A stretch of 64,000 nt of DNA from NCBI GenBank assembly GCA_937951895.1, contig CALFER010000036.1, forward strand, positions 8,936 to 72,935, read 5' to 3'. Below are positions 16,088 to 25,403 of this stretch, piece after piece. Positions within the stretch are counted from its first letter, which is position 1. Each line of letters starts with the position of its first letter. Origin of the DNA: an uncultured bacterium. Lineage in GTDB: Bacteria; CSSED10-310; CALFER01. The notes under the pieces are model-generated. The model saw nothing but the letters and a program-made list of their open reading frames with translations, was not told the DNA's origin and searched no databases. The position numbers were made by a program, and so were the translations under genes.

Positions 16088-18255
16088 AGATCACCATGCG
16101 GATCGATGCGGAACACGACTATGACCGTGAATTGATCGGGCGGAAGGGCCAGGCCTTCACCGATCTCGTGCAACGTGGAATCCCGGTCCCGGAGACCTGG
16201 TGTGTGAGCAGCCGTGTCTACGCGTATTATCTCGAAAAGACCGGTCTCAAACCGCGCCTCCCCGTCATCCTGAACCGGAAACGCTTCGAGGACATGCGCT
16301 GGGAGGAGGTCTGGGACCTGTCGCTCCAGATCCGCAACCTGTTTCTCAGAACCCCGCTGCCCCCGGAAATCGCCTCACCCCTCACCCAGGAGATAGCCGA
16401 GTTGTTCGGTGAGCGGCTGGTTGCCATCCGTTCATCGGTCGTGACGGATCCCGGGATCGCGCATGAATTTTCGGATCTGCACGATTCCTATCTCGCGATT
16501 CAGGGCGCGGAAGCGATCATCCGGCACATTCGGCTCGTCTGGTCGTCGCTCTGGTCCTACGACGCCATCCTGCTCAATCAGGAACTCGGGCTGAGCAGCG
16601 ACCGGTCGCGCATGGCGGTGCTTCTGCAGCCCACGATCGAGGCTGACGCGTCGGGCTTTGCGTTCACGCGTGTGTCGCAGGGTGAAGATGTTCTGCAGAT
16701 CGAGGCTGTTCATGGCCATAACCGGTTGCTCGCGCGGGATCCGATTGCTCCCGACATCTGGACGCTCCGGCGGCACGACACCCGGATTCTCGGACACGAA
16801 CCCGGCGACCGCCGGCAGGTCGTCACGATCACACGGTCGGGTGTGCGGATCGATCCGGCGAACGGGGAAACCTCGGGAGAAGCCCCGCTGGCCTCGGACG
16901 ATCTGCGCCGGATCACCGAAATGAGTCTCAGGATCGAAGCGGCCGCCGGAAAACCGCAATGTATCGAGTGGACGATCCGCAATCATGTCCCGGTGACGCT
17001 CAATGTCAGGCCCTGTTCGGACTGCGGGCAGAACGGCGTGTCGGCGGGCATCTTCGAACAGCGTTCGTGGCAGCAGGATCTCTCACGCAACCATTCCGAA
17101 CTCAAACTGCTTCGTGAAACGCTCGAAACGGTCAATTACCCCCGCATCCAGGCCGAAATCGACCAGTTCCGCGATGAGACGCTCGCGGACCTTTCGGATG
17201 CGGAACTGCTGAGCGAGGTGCTGCGCCGGAGACGGTTCTATGAGACCTGGCGGACGCATTACTGGAGTCATTTCATTCCGCTGGTTCACGGCATCCGCCT
17301 GTTCGGCCGGGAATACAACGACCGCATGGAACCGGCGGACCCCTTCGAGTTTCTCACGCTGCTGACCGGCACCCCCATGATCAGTGTCCGGCGCAACGAT
17401 ACGCTCCGTGCGATCGCCCGGTCGATTCCATCCGGACCGGGGCTCGCCGATGCAATCCGGAACGGCGATTTCGAGAATCCGCGGATTCTCGAACTGATCC
17501 GGACGATTGAAACCTCCGCCGCGCATCTCTCGGCTATTCTGGCTTCCCGCGATAACCAGCGCTCCCTGCTGCGCCTCCTGTTGCAGTTGACCAACGGGTG
17601 CGAACCGGAGACGATACCGGCACTCCTGCCCGATCGGGAAGCACTCGAGACGCGGTTTATCGGGAGTTTCGATGAGGAAGACCGGCAGAAGGCGCGCGAA
17701 CTGCTCGAGTTTGCCCGGACGAGTTACCGGTTGCGCGATGACGATAACATTCTGCTGGGAAAGATCGAGTCGATCTACCGGGTCGCGTTGCGGGAGGCCA
17801 CTGACCGGCTGTCTCGCAGGGGAATTCTCGATCCGGCCCGTGTGACCGACACGGATGTGCTCGATATCCTCCCCGGGTCACTGCTGCACGACGGTCTGTC
17901 CAGGACCCCTTCCGGGCGGACCCCTGCGGTGCGGATCCGCCAGGCGTACGGCCAGCCCGCCGTGGCCGGGATTGCCCGAGGCCGGGCGCGGGTCATCCGC
18001 AACGACCGCGATCTGTTTTCGTTTCAGCAGGGCGAGATCATGATCTGTGATTCGATCGATCCGAACATGACCTTCGTTGCACCGCTGTGCAGCGGGATCG
18101 TCGAGCGCCGCGGAGGCATGCTCGTGCATGGCGCCATCATCGCCCGCGAATACGGCATCCCGTGCATTACCGGGATTCCCGACGCCACCACACAGATCTC
18201 CACGGGTGATGCACTCACCATCGACGGCTATCTCGGACTCGTGATTGTCGGTTGA
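16084..18255 (+). CDS. PEP/pyruvate-binding (PEP synthase-like) phosphotransferase, no PEP-binding barrel
   Basis: 723 residues from the ATG that overlaps the preceding stop codon. Residues about 15-310 form a PPDK_N ATP-grasp domain (LIGRKGQAFTDLVQRGIPVP, AIRSSVVTD, EWTIRNHVPVTLNVRP). The middle is helical. The C-terminal swivelling domain has GGMLVHGAIIAREYGIPCI, where His682 is the expected phosphohistidine. The TIM-barrel that binds PEP or pyruvate in true PEP synthase is missing. The same three-part plan (ATP domain, middle substrate domain, His domain) is known in rifampin phosphotransferase and similar dikinases, so a dikinase on another substrate is likely. Confidence 0.85.
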   Translation: MKITMRIDAEHDYDRELIGRKGQAFTDLVQRGIPVPETWCVSSRVYAYYLEKTGLKPRLPVILNRKRFEDMRWEEVWDLSLQIRNLFLRTPLPPEIASPLTQEIAELFGERLVAIRSSVVTDPGIAHEFSDLHDSYLAIQGAEAIIRHIRLVWSSLWSYDAILLNQELGLSSDRSRMAVLLQPTIEADASGFAFTRVSQGEDVLQIEAVHGHNRLLARDPIAPDIWTLRRHDTRILGHEPGDRRQVVTITRSGVRIDPANGETSGEAPLASDDLRRITEMSLRIEAAAGKPQCIEWTIRNHVPVTLNVRPCSDCGQNGVSAGIFEQRSWQQDLSRNHSELKLLRETLETVNYPRIQAEIDQFRDETLADLSDAELLSEVLRRRRFYETWRTHYWSHFIPLVHGIRLFGREYNDRMEPADPFEFLTLLTGTPMISVRRNDTLRAIARSIPSGPGLADAIRNGDFENPRILELIRTIETSAAHLSAILASRDNQRSLLRLLLQLTNGCEPETIPALLPDREALETRFIGSFDEEDRQKARELLEFARTSYRLRDDDNILLGKIESIYRVALREATDRLSRRGILDPARVTDTDVLDILPGSLLHDGLSRTPSGRTPAVRIRQAYGQPAVAGIARGRARVIRNDRDLFSFQQGEIMICDSIDPNMTFVAPLCSGIVERRGGMLVHGAIIAREYGIPCITGIPDATTQISTGDALTIDGYLGLVIVG

Positions 18256-18332
18256 GCGGTCTGGCAGAGCGCGCCTGTGCGGAGGCAGACGCCACCCATC
18301 CATCCTCTTTTGCTTTCTATCGCTATGCTGAT

Positions 18333-18461
18333 ATAAGGGGACACCTTACTTAATTCGGTTTTGGTATGAAGTTTTCGGTTTTAATGTTCAGATGGTCATG
18401 TTTAAAGGGGTAACAGCTTGATGCCGGAGTTGGAGCTGAATTAAGTATGGTGTCCCTTTAT
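18333..18461. mobile_element. 129-bp MITE/REP-like element with 24-bp inverted ends
   Basis: The left end 18333-18356 and the right end 18438-18461 are inverted repeats, 22 of 24 bases matching; they contain GGGGACACC and GGTGTCCC and the shared ACTTAATTC. The interior (about 80 bp) encodes nothing. Similar ends are known next to REP-associated tyrosine (IS200-like) transposases; this is from memory and no transposase is present here. Confidence 0.65.
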
Positions 18462-18520
18462 TTCTGTATGCAGATAATGTCGGCACAGGGGCAGGCGGCA
18501 CCCGCGCCACCCGGACCAGG

Positions 18521-21463
18521 TTACGGACTGTACCCGAATTCGGCGACAGCCAGCTCACCCATGATCGCCGCCATGTCCGGCGTCAGCATCGCGCCCAGAA
18601 AACGCAGATTGGTGACCGTCGCGGAGCCCGTGTCCGGCCAGACGAATTCCGGAATCACGATCTCGGGCGTCGAACCGGTCGGCAGATCCCGGAACGCGAA
18701 ATCGATTGTCGGCGTGCCCGGCACATAATGCACCCAGGACGGCCAGAACCAGTAGTCGCCAAAAACATCCAGCACGAAGAAGACCGGCACGTCTTCTCGA
18801 AGGGCATCGGGATTGTCCAGATAACCCGTCACACTGAACGGTTCGCCGGGATGCGCCATCGCGGGTACTTCGAGCCGGACGCCCAGTTCATGTGCGGGGG
18901 TCGGCGTCGGCGGGACGTAGTCGCAATCCGCGTCGAACTCGATCCGGAAATCGTCGATGTTCCAACCGCCCATCGCCACCGTCGAGTCCGTCGGACCCAT
19001 CGTCCAGCGGAACTTCACCTGGCTTTCGCCATCGAGCAATCCTCCGACGGGTGCTTCGACATCGAACCAGAAATCCATGACCATCGGATAATTTTCGTTC
19101 TGCCAGAGGGTCATCCAGGTGGCTCCGGCGTCCGTCGAGACATCCCAGGCGGCATGGTCACGCACCGCGCTGTCCACGTTCAGCCAGAGACTCAGGTAGA
19201 GCGTCGTGCCGATCCCCGCCGAGCAATCGATGACGGGGGATTCGAGCGCGTAGACCGGCATGTCGTTTTCGTAGGCCCCATTGAGATTGTATCCGTAGAC
19301 CGAGTTGCCGGTCCGGCCTTTCGTCGGATCGCCGGCCTGTCCCGACGGTGTTCCCCATGCCCACGCACCTCCCGTGATCGCCCATCCCGGATCGCTGTCC
19401 ATGGTCTCGTTCAACACCACGAATCGCTTGAACGTTTTCACGCTGTAGTTCGATCCGCCGTTGTCGTCCGTCGTCAGGTTGAGAGCCTCGTCGGCCGATC
19501 CGATCCAGTACTGATAGGTCGTGCATTCCGACAAGCCTGTCAGCGTGACGGAATGGGAGGTGGCCAGGCGGGTCTGCTCGAACACTCCGGACAGCGGCAT
19601 GGCGTCCCCGTACCGCACGATCGTCGTGGCCGGTTCATCCGTCGTCCATGAAACGGTGACTGACGTCGAGGTGACGGACTGGACCGTGAGACTCGTGATG
19701 GCCGGCGGGATGCAGTCGACCGTCGCGGTTTCCGTCACGTCTCCGGGGCTGCCCCCATGATCGGCGTCGTGATAGGTCACCGTGATCGTGTCGCCATGAT
19801 GCACCTGGAGACTTCCGTCGGCCGCCGCCGTTCCCTCGACGATCGCCATGACTCCGGCAAACACGCCCGCGACGGTTTCAGTCAGCGTGACGGATTCGGA
19901 AGTGGTCTCGGTCGTGCTCCGGATCCCGACGCTGAGCGTTCCTGTGCCGGTCAGATCCGAGTCGGCGACCTGAATTCCGATGAAACTCTCACACGCGAAC
20001 GCGGTCCGATTCAGGAACATGCGGCCCTGTGAGACCGGTTCGAGCACATCGCGGACCGCGAGATAGCAATCGATTTCGCCCGATCCGTATGCGTTGTTCG
20101 GGATGCTGCGGTCCTCCGACGGGCCGCATTCGTTCGTATCCGTGGCCCAGGCCGATTCCCGGATGACTGCAACGGTCGAGGGGATATCGCCTTCGAGCGC
20201 GGGATTGGCGGACCACAGGAGCGCGATCATGCCGGTCACATGCGGTCCGGCCATCGAGGTCCCGCTGCCCGCTCCGTAGGTGCCTCCCGGGACCGCCGAG
20301 CGCACATTGCTTCCCGGTGCGACCACATCGGGTTTGGCGACCAGTGTCAGGACCGACGGCCCCCGGCTCGAAAACGCGGATAACAGTCCGCCGCGATTCG
20401 TGGATCCGGTGGTGAAGACATTTTCGTAATCACCGGGCGAGCGCAGCGTATAGCACGCCGTGCCTTCGTTTCCGGCCGAAACCTCGACGAATATCCCCGC
20501 CGCGATCAGCGCATCGATATCGTCCTGGAACTCGTCATCCCCGCCGGGAAAACCCCAGGAATTGTTGATGGCGTGCGGTGCTTTCGCCGGATCGGGATTC
20601 GCCCCCGTCAGATCCGTCGGCGCCAGGATCCACTGAAATCCCGCGTGAAACCAAGCCGCCTCGCCGCTGCCCTCCGCGTCCATGCACTTCACGGCAATCC
20701 ATTTCGCTCCCGGTGCAACCCCGATCTGATTGCTCCCTCCGTCATCGCCGACCATCGTGCCGGTCGTGTGCGTGCCATGCCCGTTGTCGTCCAGCGGGAC
20801 GGTCGCCGAGGTGCCGGTCGCGTCGAACCAGTTGTAATTGTGATCCGCGGTCGACCCGTTCCAGCCGCGATACGACGGCTGCAGCGCGGGATGCTCCCAG
20901 TCGACGCCCGTATCGTGATCGCACAGCACGATCCCCTCACCCCTGACGCCGAATTCCGCCCAGACATCGGATGCGCGGATCTGCGAGATGTTCCACTCGA
21001 CCGCGCGCTCCTCCCGCTGCCCCGCCGGATCCGGAGTGATCGGGGTCGGATCGATCGCACGGATGCGCCGGTTGAGGAGGATGTCGCGCACATCGTCACG
21101 GGAGGCGATCCGTTCGAGCGTGTCGGAATCGAGCCGGGCCTGGAGCATGTTCCGGATCCAGAAGGAGCGATACGGCACGTCCGTCTGATCCAGCAGGGCT
21201 TGCAGGGCGCGTTGGCTGGTGTCCGCGGTGTTCCGGAGTGTGTCGAACACCCAGCGCGCTTTTGCTTCCCGCGTCGCGATACGATTCGCGGGGGAGAGGT
21301 CGGCCCGGTCGGTCAGAACGATCAGGCAATCCGCCGACCCGTCGCGCTGGATTGTCAGGCGGACGTCGTCCGGCACGGTTGCGGAACGGGCGTCGGACGG
21401 GAATGCGCAGAACAGAAAGGCAGTAAACCAGACCGTCAGTGCGGCGCACAGCAGCTTTTTCAT
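18521..21463 (-). CDS. Secreted subtilisin-like serine protease (S8) with FnIII and C-terminal domains
   Basis: 980 residues. A signal peptide (about 1-28) is followed by a propeptide-like region (LIVLTDRADLSPA). The catalytic triad lies in CDHDTGVDWEHP (Asp near 178), NGHGTHTTGT (His near 230) and GTSMAGPHVTG (Ser near 400), with the oxyanion Asn in INNSWGFPGG. Further on come a fibronectin III-like domain (VTVSWTTDEPATTIVRYG), a jelly-roll-like segment and a C-terminal domain shared with the M1 peptidase at 13212-15527. It should degrade proteins outside the cell. It is the last gene of a minus-strand operon; its ATG overlaps the GNAT stop codon. Confidence 0.95.
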   Translation of the reverse strand: MKKLLCAALTVWFTAFLFCAFPSDARSATVPDDVRLTIQRDGSADCLIVLTDRADLSPANRIATREAKARWVFDTLRNTADTSQRALQALLDQTDVPYRSFWIRNMLQARLDSDTLERIASRDDVRDILLNRRIRAIDPTPITPDPAGQREERAVEWNISQIRASDVWAEFGVRGEGIVLCDHDTGVDWEHPALQPSYRGWNGSTADHNYNWFDATGTSATVPLDDNGHGTHTTGTMVGDDGGSNQIGVAPGAKWIAVKCMDAEGSGEAAWFHAGFQWILAPTDLTGANPDPAKAPHAINNSWGFPGGDDEFQDDIDALIAAGIFVEVSAGNEGTACYTLRSPGDYENVFTTGSTNRGGLLSAFSSRGPSVLTLVAKPDVVAPGSNVRSAVPGGTYGAGSGTSMAGPHVTGMIALLWSANPALEGDIPSTVAVIRESAWATDTNECGPSEDRSIPNNAYGSGEIDCYLAVRDVLEPVSQGRMFLNRTAFACESFIGIQVADSDLTGTGTLSVGIRSTTETTSESVTLTETVAGVFAGVMAIVEGTAAADGSLQVHHGDTITVTYHDADHGGSPGDVTETATVDCIPPAITSLTVQSVTSTSVTVSWTTDEPATTIVRYGDAMPLSGVFEQTRLATSHSVTLTGLSECTTYQYWIGSADEALNLTTDDNGGSNYSVKTFKRFVVLNETMDSDPGWAITGGAWAWGTPSGQAGDPTKGRTGNSVYGYNLNGAYENDMPVYALESPVIDCSAGIGTTLYLSLWLNVDSAVRDHAAWDVSTDAGATWMTLWQNENYPMVMDFWFDVEAPVGGLLDGESQVKFRWTMGPTDSTVAMGGWNIDDFRIEFDADCDYVPPTPTPAHELGVRLEVPAMAHPGEPFSVTGYLDNPDALREDVPVFFVLDVFGDYWFWPSWVHYVPGTPTIDFAFRDLPTGSTPEIVIPEFVWPDTGSATVTNLRFLGAMLTPDMAAIMGELAVAEFGYSP

Positions 21464-21924
21464 CGTGTGATCAACTCCTCATACATGCGATACGGGGTTT
21501 CTTCCATTCCCAGCTCGGAATAGGTTTTCCGCGCGGGAAGGTTGTCCTTCTCGACATACAGACGGAAGCCGCAGACACTTGGTTCGGCACCCGCCATGGT
21601 TTTCAGTTCCTGAACCATTCTCCGGTAGATGCCCTGCCGGCGGAAATCGGGCTGCACATAGACGCTCTGGATCCACCAGAACAATCCGTTTCGCCAGTCA
21701 CTCCATTCATAGGTGATGAGCAGGCAGGCCGCCGGGCGAGTGTCGGATTCCGCCACGAGATAGAATCCGTATTCCGGATGCGCGATCAGGTTGCGGACCC
21801 CGTCGAGCACCGTCTGGCCGGGCAGCGTGCGCTGTTCGGTCTCCTGCGCCATCGCGACATTGAATGCCGCGATCGTCCAGGCATCGCCCATGTCCGCTCG
21901 TCGTATCACCATCGCGTCGCTCAT
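21460..21924 (-). CDS. GNAT-family N-acetyltransferase
   Basis: 154 residues from ATG 21924, which has a perfect AGGAGGTG ribosome site. IQSVYVQPDFRRQGIYRRMV is the acetyl-CoA-binding motif A (RRQGIY), and ARKTYSELGMEE is the conserved C-terminal motif. It moves an acetyl group from acetyl-CoA to an amine of unknown identity. The stop codon overlaps the protease start (ATGA) and the RlmI-like gene ends 31 bp upstream. Confidence 0.9.
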   Translation of the reverse strand: MSDAMVIRRADMGDAWTIAAFNVAMAQETEQRTLPGQTVLDGVRNLIAHPEYGFYLVAESDTRPAACLLITYEWSDWRNGLFWWIQSVYVQPDFRRQGIYRRMVQELKTMAGAEPSVCGFRLYVEKDNLPARKTYSELGMEETPYRMYEELITR

Positions 21925-21955
21925 CCGGCACCTCCTCATCGTAACGCGTTGATCA

Positions 21956-23158
21956 TCATAACATCCTGCAAATGACACCTTTCAGATAGGCCGACTCGGG
22001 GAAGGACAGACGGATCGGGTGGTCGGGCCCGTGCCCCAGCGTCTGCAGAATCTGCGCATCCCGACCGGCATCCTTCGCCGCCCACCGAAGCGCTTCCTGG
22101 AACGACTGCATGTCGATTGCCCCCGAGCATGAAAACGTCGCCAGAATGCCATCCGGTCCCAGGCATTTCATCGCGTGCAGATTCAGATCCTTGTAGGCGC
22201 GCATCGCGTGATCGACGTGGTTCTGGAGCGGCGCGAGTTTGGGCGGGTCGAGCACGATCAGGTCAAACTGCCGGCTCTCACCCGCGAACCGTCTGAGCGC
22301 TTCGAACACGTCGTCCCGCACGGCGTCGCTCCGCGCACTGTCCAGCCCGTTGAGTTCCAGATTACCTCGCCCCGCCTCGAGTGCCGGCGCGGAATTGTCC
22401 ATCCGGAGTGCCGACCGGGCGCCTGCCGCCAGCGCATGCACCGCGAACGATCCGGTGTATGAAAACGCGTCGAGCACCTCCCGCCCCGCGCAATACTCGG
22501 CCACCCGGAGCTTGTTGGTGCGCTGATCCAGATAAAAACCGGTTTTCTGGCCGTGCAGCAGATTCACCGCATACCGGAACCCGTTCTCCCGGATCGTCAT
22601 CATCCCGGACGGCAACGCTCCCGCCAGCAGGCCCTCGCGATCCGTCAGCCCTTCCTGCCGCCGCGCCGCCACCGCGTTCTTCTCGATGATGCCCTCGGGC
22701 CGCAATCGCTCCATCAACCATTGCGTGATGAGGGGTTTGAGGCGATCCATTCCGGCCGTCAGGGTCTGGACAACGAGATGCTCCGCGTAGCGGTCGACGA
22801 TCAGCCCCGGCAATCCGTCGGCTTCCGAGTAGACCAGGCGGTATGAATCGGTGACCGCCGGATCGAACAGCCCCTCGCGCCGCGCGATCGTCCCCCTGAG
22901 CATCCCGTCGAGCCATATTGGTTCATCGAACCCGGACTCGTCGAACGTCAGCATGCGGAGGCGGATCTGGGAGGCGGGATTCAGGTGCGCCCAGCCGATC
23001 GGCTCCCCGGCTTCGCTCACCACGCGTACCACGCCGCCCGGCCCGACGCTGCCCCGGATCTCGCGGATCGACCCGGACATGACCCACGGATGCTGCCGGA
23101 GGAGGGGTTTCACACGCGCTTGCCGGACGACCGCTGCCGCCTGCCCCCGGCCGGTCAT
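21956..23158 (-). CDS. rlmI: RlmI-like 23S rRNA cytosine-C5 methyltransferase
   Basis: 400 residues, normal for the family. An N-terminal PUA-like domain (RHPWVMSGSIREI) is followed by VDRYAEHLVVQTL, the QKTGFYLDQRTN motif and a SAM-binding Rossmann domain (VLDAFSYTGSFAVHAL). The catalytic motifs are LDPPK and FSCSGAID. E. coli RlmI makes m5C1962 in 23S rRNA. The ATG overlaps the ThyX stop codon. The identity of the methylated base is inferred from the family, not seen. Confidence 0.88.
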   Translation of the reverse strand: MTGRGQAAAVVRQARVKPLLRQHPWVMSGSIREIRGSVGPGGVVRVVSEAGEPIGWAHLNPASQIRLRMLTFDESGFDEPIWLDGMLRGTIARREGLFDPAVTDSYRLVYSEADGLPGLIVDRYAEHLVVQTLTAGMDRLKPLITQWLMERLRPEGIIEKNAVAARRQEGLTDREGLLAGALPSGMMTIRENGFRYAVNLLHGQKTGFYLDQRTNKLRVAEYCAGREVLDAFSYTGSFAVHALAAGARSALRMDNSAPALEAGRGNLELNGLDSARSDAVRDDVFEALRRFAGESRQFDLIVLDPPKLAPLQNHVDHAMRAYKDLNLHAMKCLGPDGILATFSCSGAIDMQSFQEALRWAAKDAGRDAQILQTLGHGPDHPIRLSFPESAYLKGVICRML

Positions 23159-24702
23159 GCGGAGTCTCCCGGTTCGAGCAGTCGCTTGCGGGTCTCGTCG
23201 AACGCGTCCTTGCCGCACGCAAACAGAAGACTCAGCGGCATGATGTCGCGCGCCGCTTCGATCATCCGTCCCGTGATGCCGCGAATATCCCATTGCGCGT
23301 GCTGGTCCTGACGCAGTCTCGCGAGATGATTCAGTTCGCGCGCGTTCATCTGCACCCTCAGGCAGCGGCGGTGCGCATTGAGCAGCGGGTAGGGCGCCGC
23401 ATCGGGATTCCGGGCATGGATCATCTCGAACATCGCCTCGGCATCCCGTACGCCGTCTGAAAACACCTCCACCGCGTCCGTTCCGTGGAACAGCGGCGGC
23501 ATCGTCACGCCGTCGGACGGGTCATAGGGTGCCGTCGTCAGGGTGGCCATCCGGTGGCGCTTGAGCTGACCGAAGGCGGCGGCGCTGATCCGGATCTCGA
23601 AACAGGCCTCGGCGTATTCGAATTCGCGCGGCATCGGATCCCACGCCTCGATGTTCCCGTAAAGCGCGGTAAAGAAGCCGCGGCAGTCGTCGGGTGCCAG
23701 TGAGGCGTCGTGCGGGATACCGGCGCGCATGAACAGCGCATCGAGCACTTTCCGGTCGGCGTCGGGCGTGCCCCACAACAGCGTCACGTCACGAACCGGA
23801 TTTCCCGGCGGATCGGCTGAAGGGGAGGGGGAAAAGTCGGAGCTCCGGGAGCGGAGCGTCGCGACCCGGGAGCGGAGCGTCGCGACCCGGGCGCGGAGCG
23901 TTGCTGCCAGTTCGCTCAGGGCGGCGGTCGAATCGGTATATTTGATCAGGGAGGGGGCCACTCCGTCGACCACGCGGAAGGCTGCGCGACCGAATTCGCG
24001 GATTTCGCTCAGGGGTGAGGAGGCCGTGCAGCGGAGGAGGTATTCGAGATTTCTCGCGTTGAGCGTCAGGCCCATCTGGGAGGTGACGCAGAGCGGGAGC
24101 ACGTACCGGGCGTCTTCGCCGGTGTCGGACGGGTCCTTCCCGAGCGCATCCGCGAGAATCGCGCTGATCCGTTCGTAGCGTGCAAACTGCCGTTCGACAT
24201 ATTCCTGAAATGCGGCGCTCAGGCCCATCGTGTGAATTTCGTCCGGAACGATGAAATCCTGTCCCAGCCGGATGTAGCGCTGCGATTTTTCGGTGTAGGA
24301 ACAGAGCCGGTGCATCTGGAGCGATTCCATGGCGAGGCGCGACAGGCCGATCACGTCGAGATTGAATGTGGCGTGTTCCGCGACGGAGTTGTGGCCCAGG
24401 CCGAAGACGATCGAGCGGTTCGAGCGGCGGGCTTTGCTGACCCATTGCCGTGATTCCGCGCGGAGCTGGTCGACCGGGCGCGGGTCGCGGCTGATCCGGG
24501 CGTAGGCTGCGCTGAGCGTTTCGGGGGTCATGTTGTCCGCCTGGAGCCACTCGCGGATTTTCGCCCGCAGTTCGAGTTCGGTGGGCCGCGGGATATCGGG
24601 GCTCCGATCGGGATTCAAGTAGTCCAGCATGAGTTCCAGAAAGCGATGCCACTCGACGAGCAGCTCGCGATCCACGTTATGTCCGGCCAGTAAAACCTTC
24701 AT
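23155..24702 (-). CDS. thyX: FAD-dependent thymidylate synthase (ThyX), tandem-domain form
   Basis: 515 residues, about twice a normal ThyX (roughly 220-250). The first half has HRLCSYTEKSQRYIRLG and CVTSQMGLTLNARNLEYLL. The second has LKRHRMATLTTAPY and LNHLARLRQDQHAQWDIRG. ThyX makes dTMP from dUMP with methylene-tetrahydrofolate and FAD; the signature is RHRx7S. Here the first domain has MHR in place of RHR, and the second keeps RHR but has lost other residues, so each may supply part of the active site. The halves are joined by a linker built from a 21-nt repeat. Overlapping start and stop codons couple it to its neighbours. Whether it is active is not clear. Confidence 0.8.
   Translation of the reverse strand: MKVLLAGHNVDRELLVEWHRFLELMLDYLNPDRSPDIPRPTELELRAKIREWLQADNMTPETLSAAYARISRDPRPVDQLRAESRQWVSKARRSNRSIVFGLGHNSVAEHATFNLDVIGLSRLAMESLQMHRLCSYTEKSQRYIRLGQDFIVPDEIHTMGLSAAFQEYVERQFARYERISAILADALGKDPSDTGEDARYVLPLCVTSQMGLTLNARNLEYLLRCTASSPLSEIREFGRAAFRVVDGVAPSLIKYTDSTAALSELAATLRARVATLRSRVATLRSRSSDFSPSPSADPPGNPVRDVTLLWGTPDADRKVLDALFMRAGIPHDASLAPDDCRGFFTALYGNIEAWDPMPREFEYAEACFEIRISAAAFGQLKRHRMATLTTAPYDPSDGVTMPPLFHGTDAVEVFSDGVRDAEAMFEMIHARNPDAAPYPLLNAHRRCLRVQMNARELNHLARLRQDQHAQWDIRGITGRMIEAARDIMPLSLLFACGKDAFDETRKRLLEPGDSA
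23847..23909. repeat. Three 21-bp tandem repeats inside thyX
   Basis: Units begin at 23847, 23868 and 23889; the first two are identical and the third has diverged. They encode the seven-residue repeat (RVATLRS-like) of the linker between the two ThyX domains. Confidence 0.85.
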
Positions 24703-25403
24703 AGAGCGTCCTGAGTCGATTGGAGTGTTTCCGGAAGAATCACGGGTGGCAGCACCCGCAAACCCTCGCGTCCCCCCTTGACGGCCCGCGTCATGACGAA
24801 CAGCGCCCGGCCGTCCCGGTGATGCAGCAGTTGCAGTTCCTTCGCGCGGAATTCCGTCCGGGCCAGTTCGCAGAACAGATGATCCAGCCGGGAGGGATGA
24901 TAGAGTATCACGAGATCGCCGTCGTGTGCGAGCAGATATCGGGCTGCCTGGAGAAAAGCCGGGAGTCCTCCGTTGAGTTCCTGCCGGCTCCGGCGTTCCG
25001 AGGCGCTTCCGCCGGGGAAGTCCCGTCCCGGAGCGAAGAACGGCGGGTTCATGATTGCCAGTTGAAAGGAGCTCTTTGCCACCAGTCCCTGCAGTTTCCG
25101 GATGTCTTGGTTGAACACGCGGATCCGTCCTGTCAGGTGATTCGACGCGACGTTCCGCTCCGCCCGCCCGCAAGTCTCGGCGTCCAGTTCGAACGCCCAG
25201 ATCTCGCCGATGCCCGCGCGCCGCGCCAGCAGCACCGACAGTGTCCCGTCGCCGCCGCCCAGATCCGCGACCCGCGCGTAGGTCTTCTCCGGAACGAATC
25301 TCGCCAGTTCCAGCGCTTCGCGTCCGGAGTGGAACCCCTCGCCATCGGTTTCGATCCGGAGATCGGGATCGGGAACCCGACGGGGGTTTGGGGAGTTGTT
25401 CAT
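24699..25403 (-). CDS. Small-molecule/tRNA N6-adenine methyltransferase, TrmN6 (YfiC)-like
   Basis: 234 residues from ATG 25403. A Rossmann methyltransferase: motif I VADLGGGDGTLSVLL, then the acidic FELDAE and the catalytic NPPF motif (MNPPFFAPGR), which marks enzymes that methylate an exocyclic amino group. YfiC/TrmN6 modifies A37 of tRNA1(Val); this protein resembles it in length and in the N-terminal GFHSGREALELARFV segment. Its start overlaps the stop of the membrane protein upstream and its stop overlaps the ThyX start. Confidence 0.82.
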   Translation of the reverse strand: MNNSPNPRRVPDPDLRIETDGEGFHSGREALELARFVPEKTYARVADLGGGDGTLSVLLARRAGIGEIWAFELDAETCGRAERNVASNHLTGRIRVFNQDIRKLQGLVAKSSFQLAIMNPPFFAPGRDFPGGSASERRSRQELNGGLPAFLQAARYLLAHDGDLVILYHPSRLDHLFCELARTEFRAKELQLLHHRDGRALFVMTRAVKGGREGLRVLPPVILPETLQSTQDAL

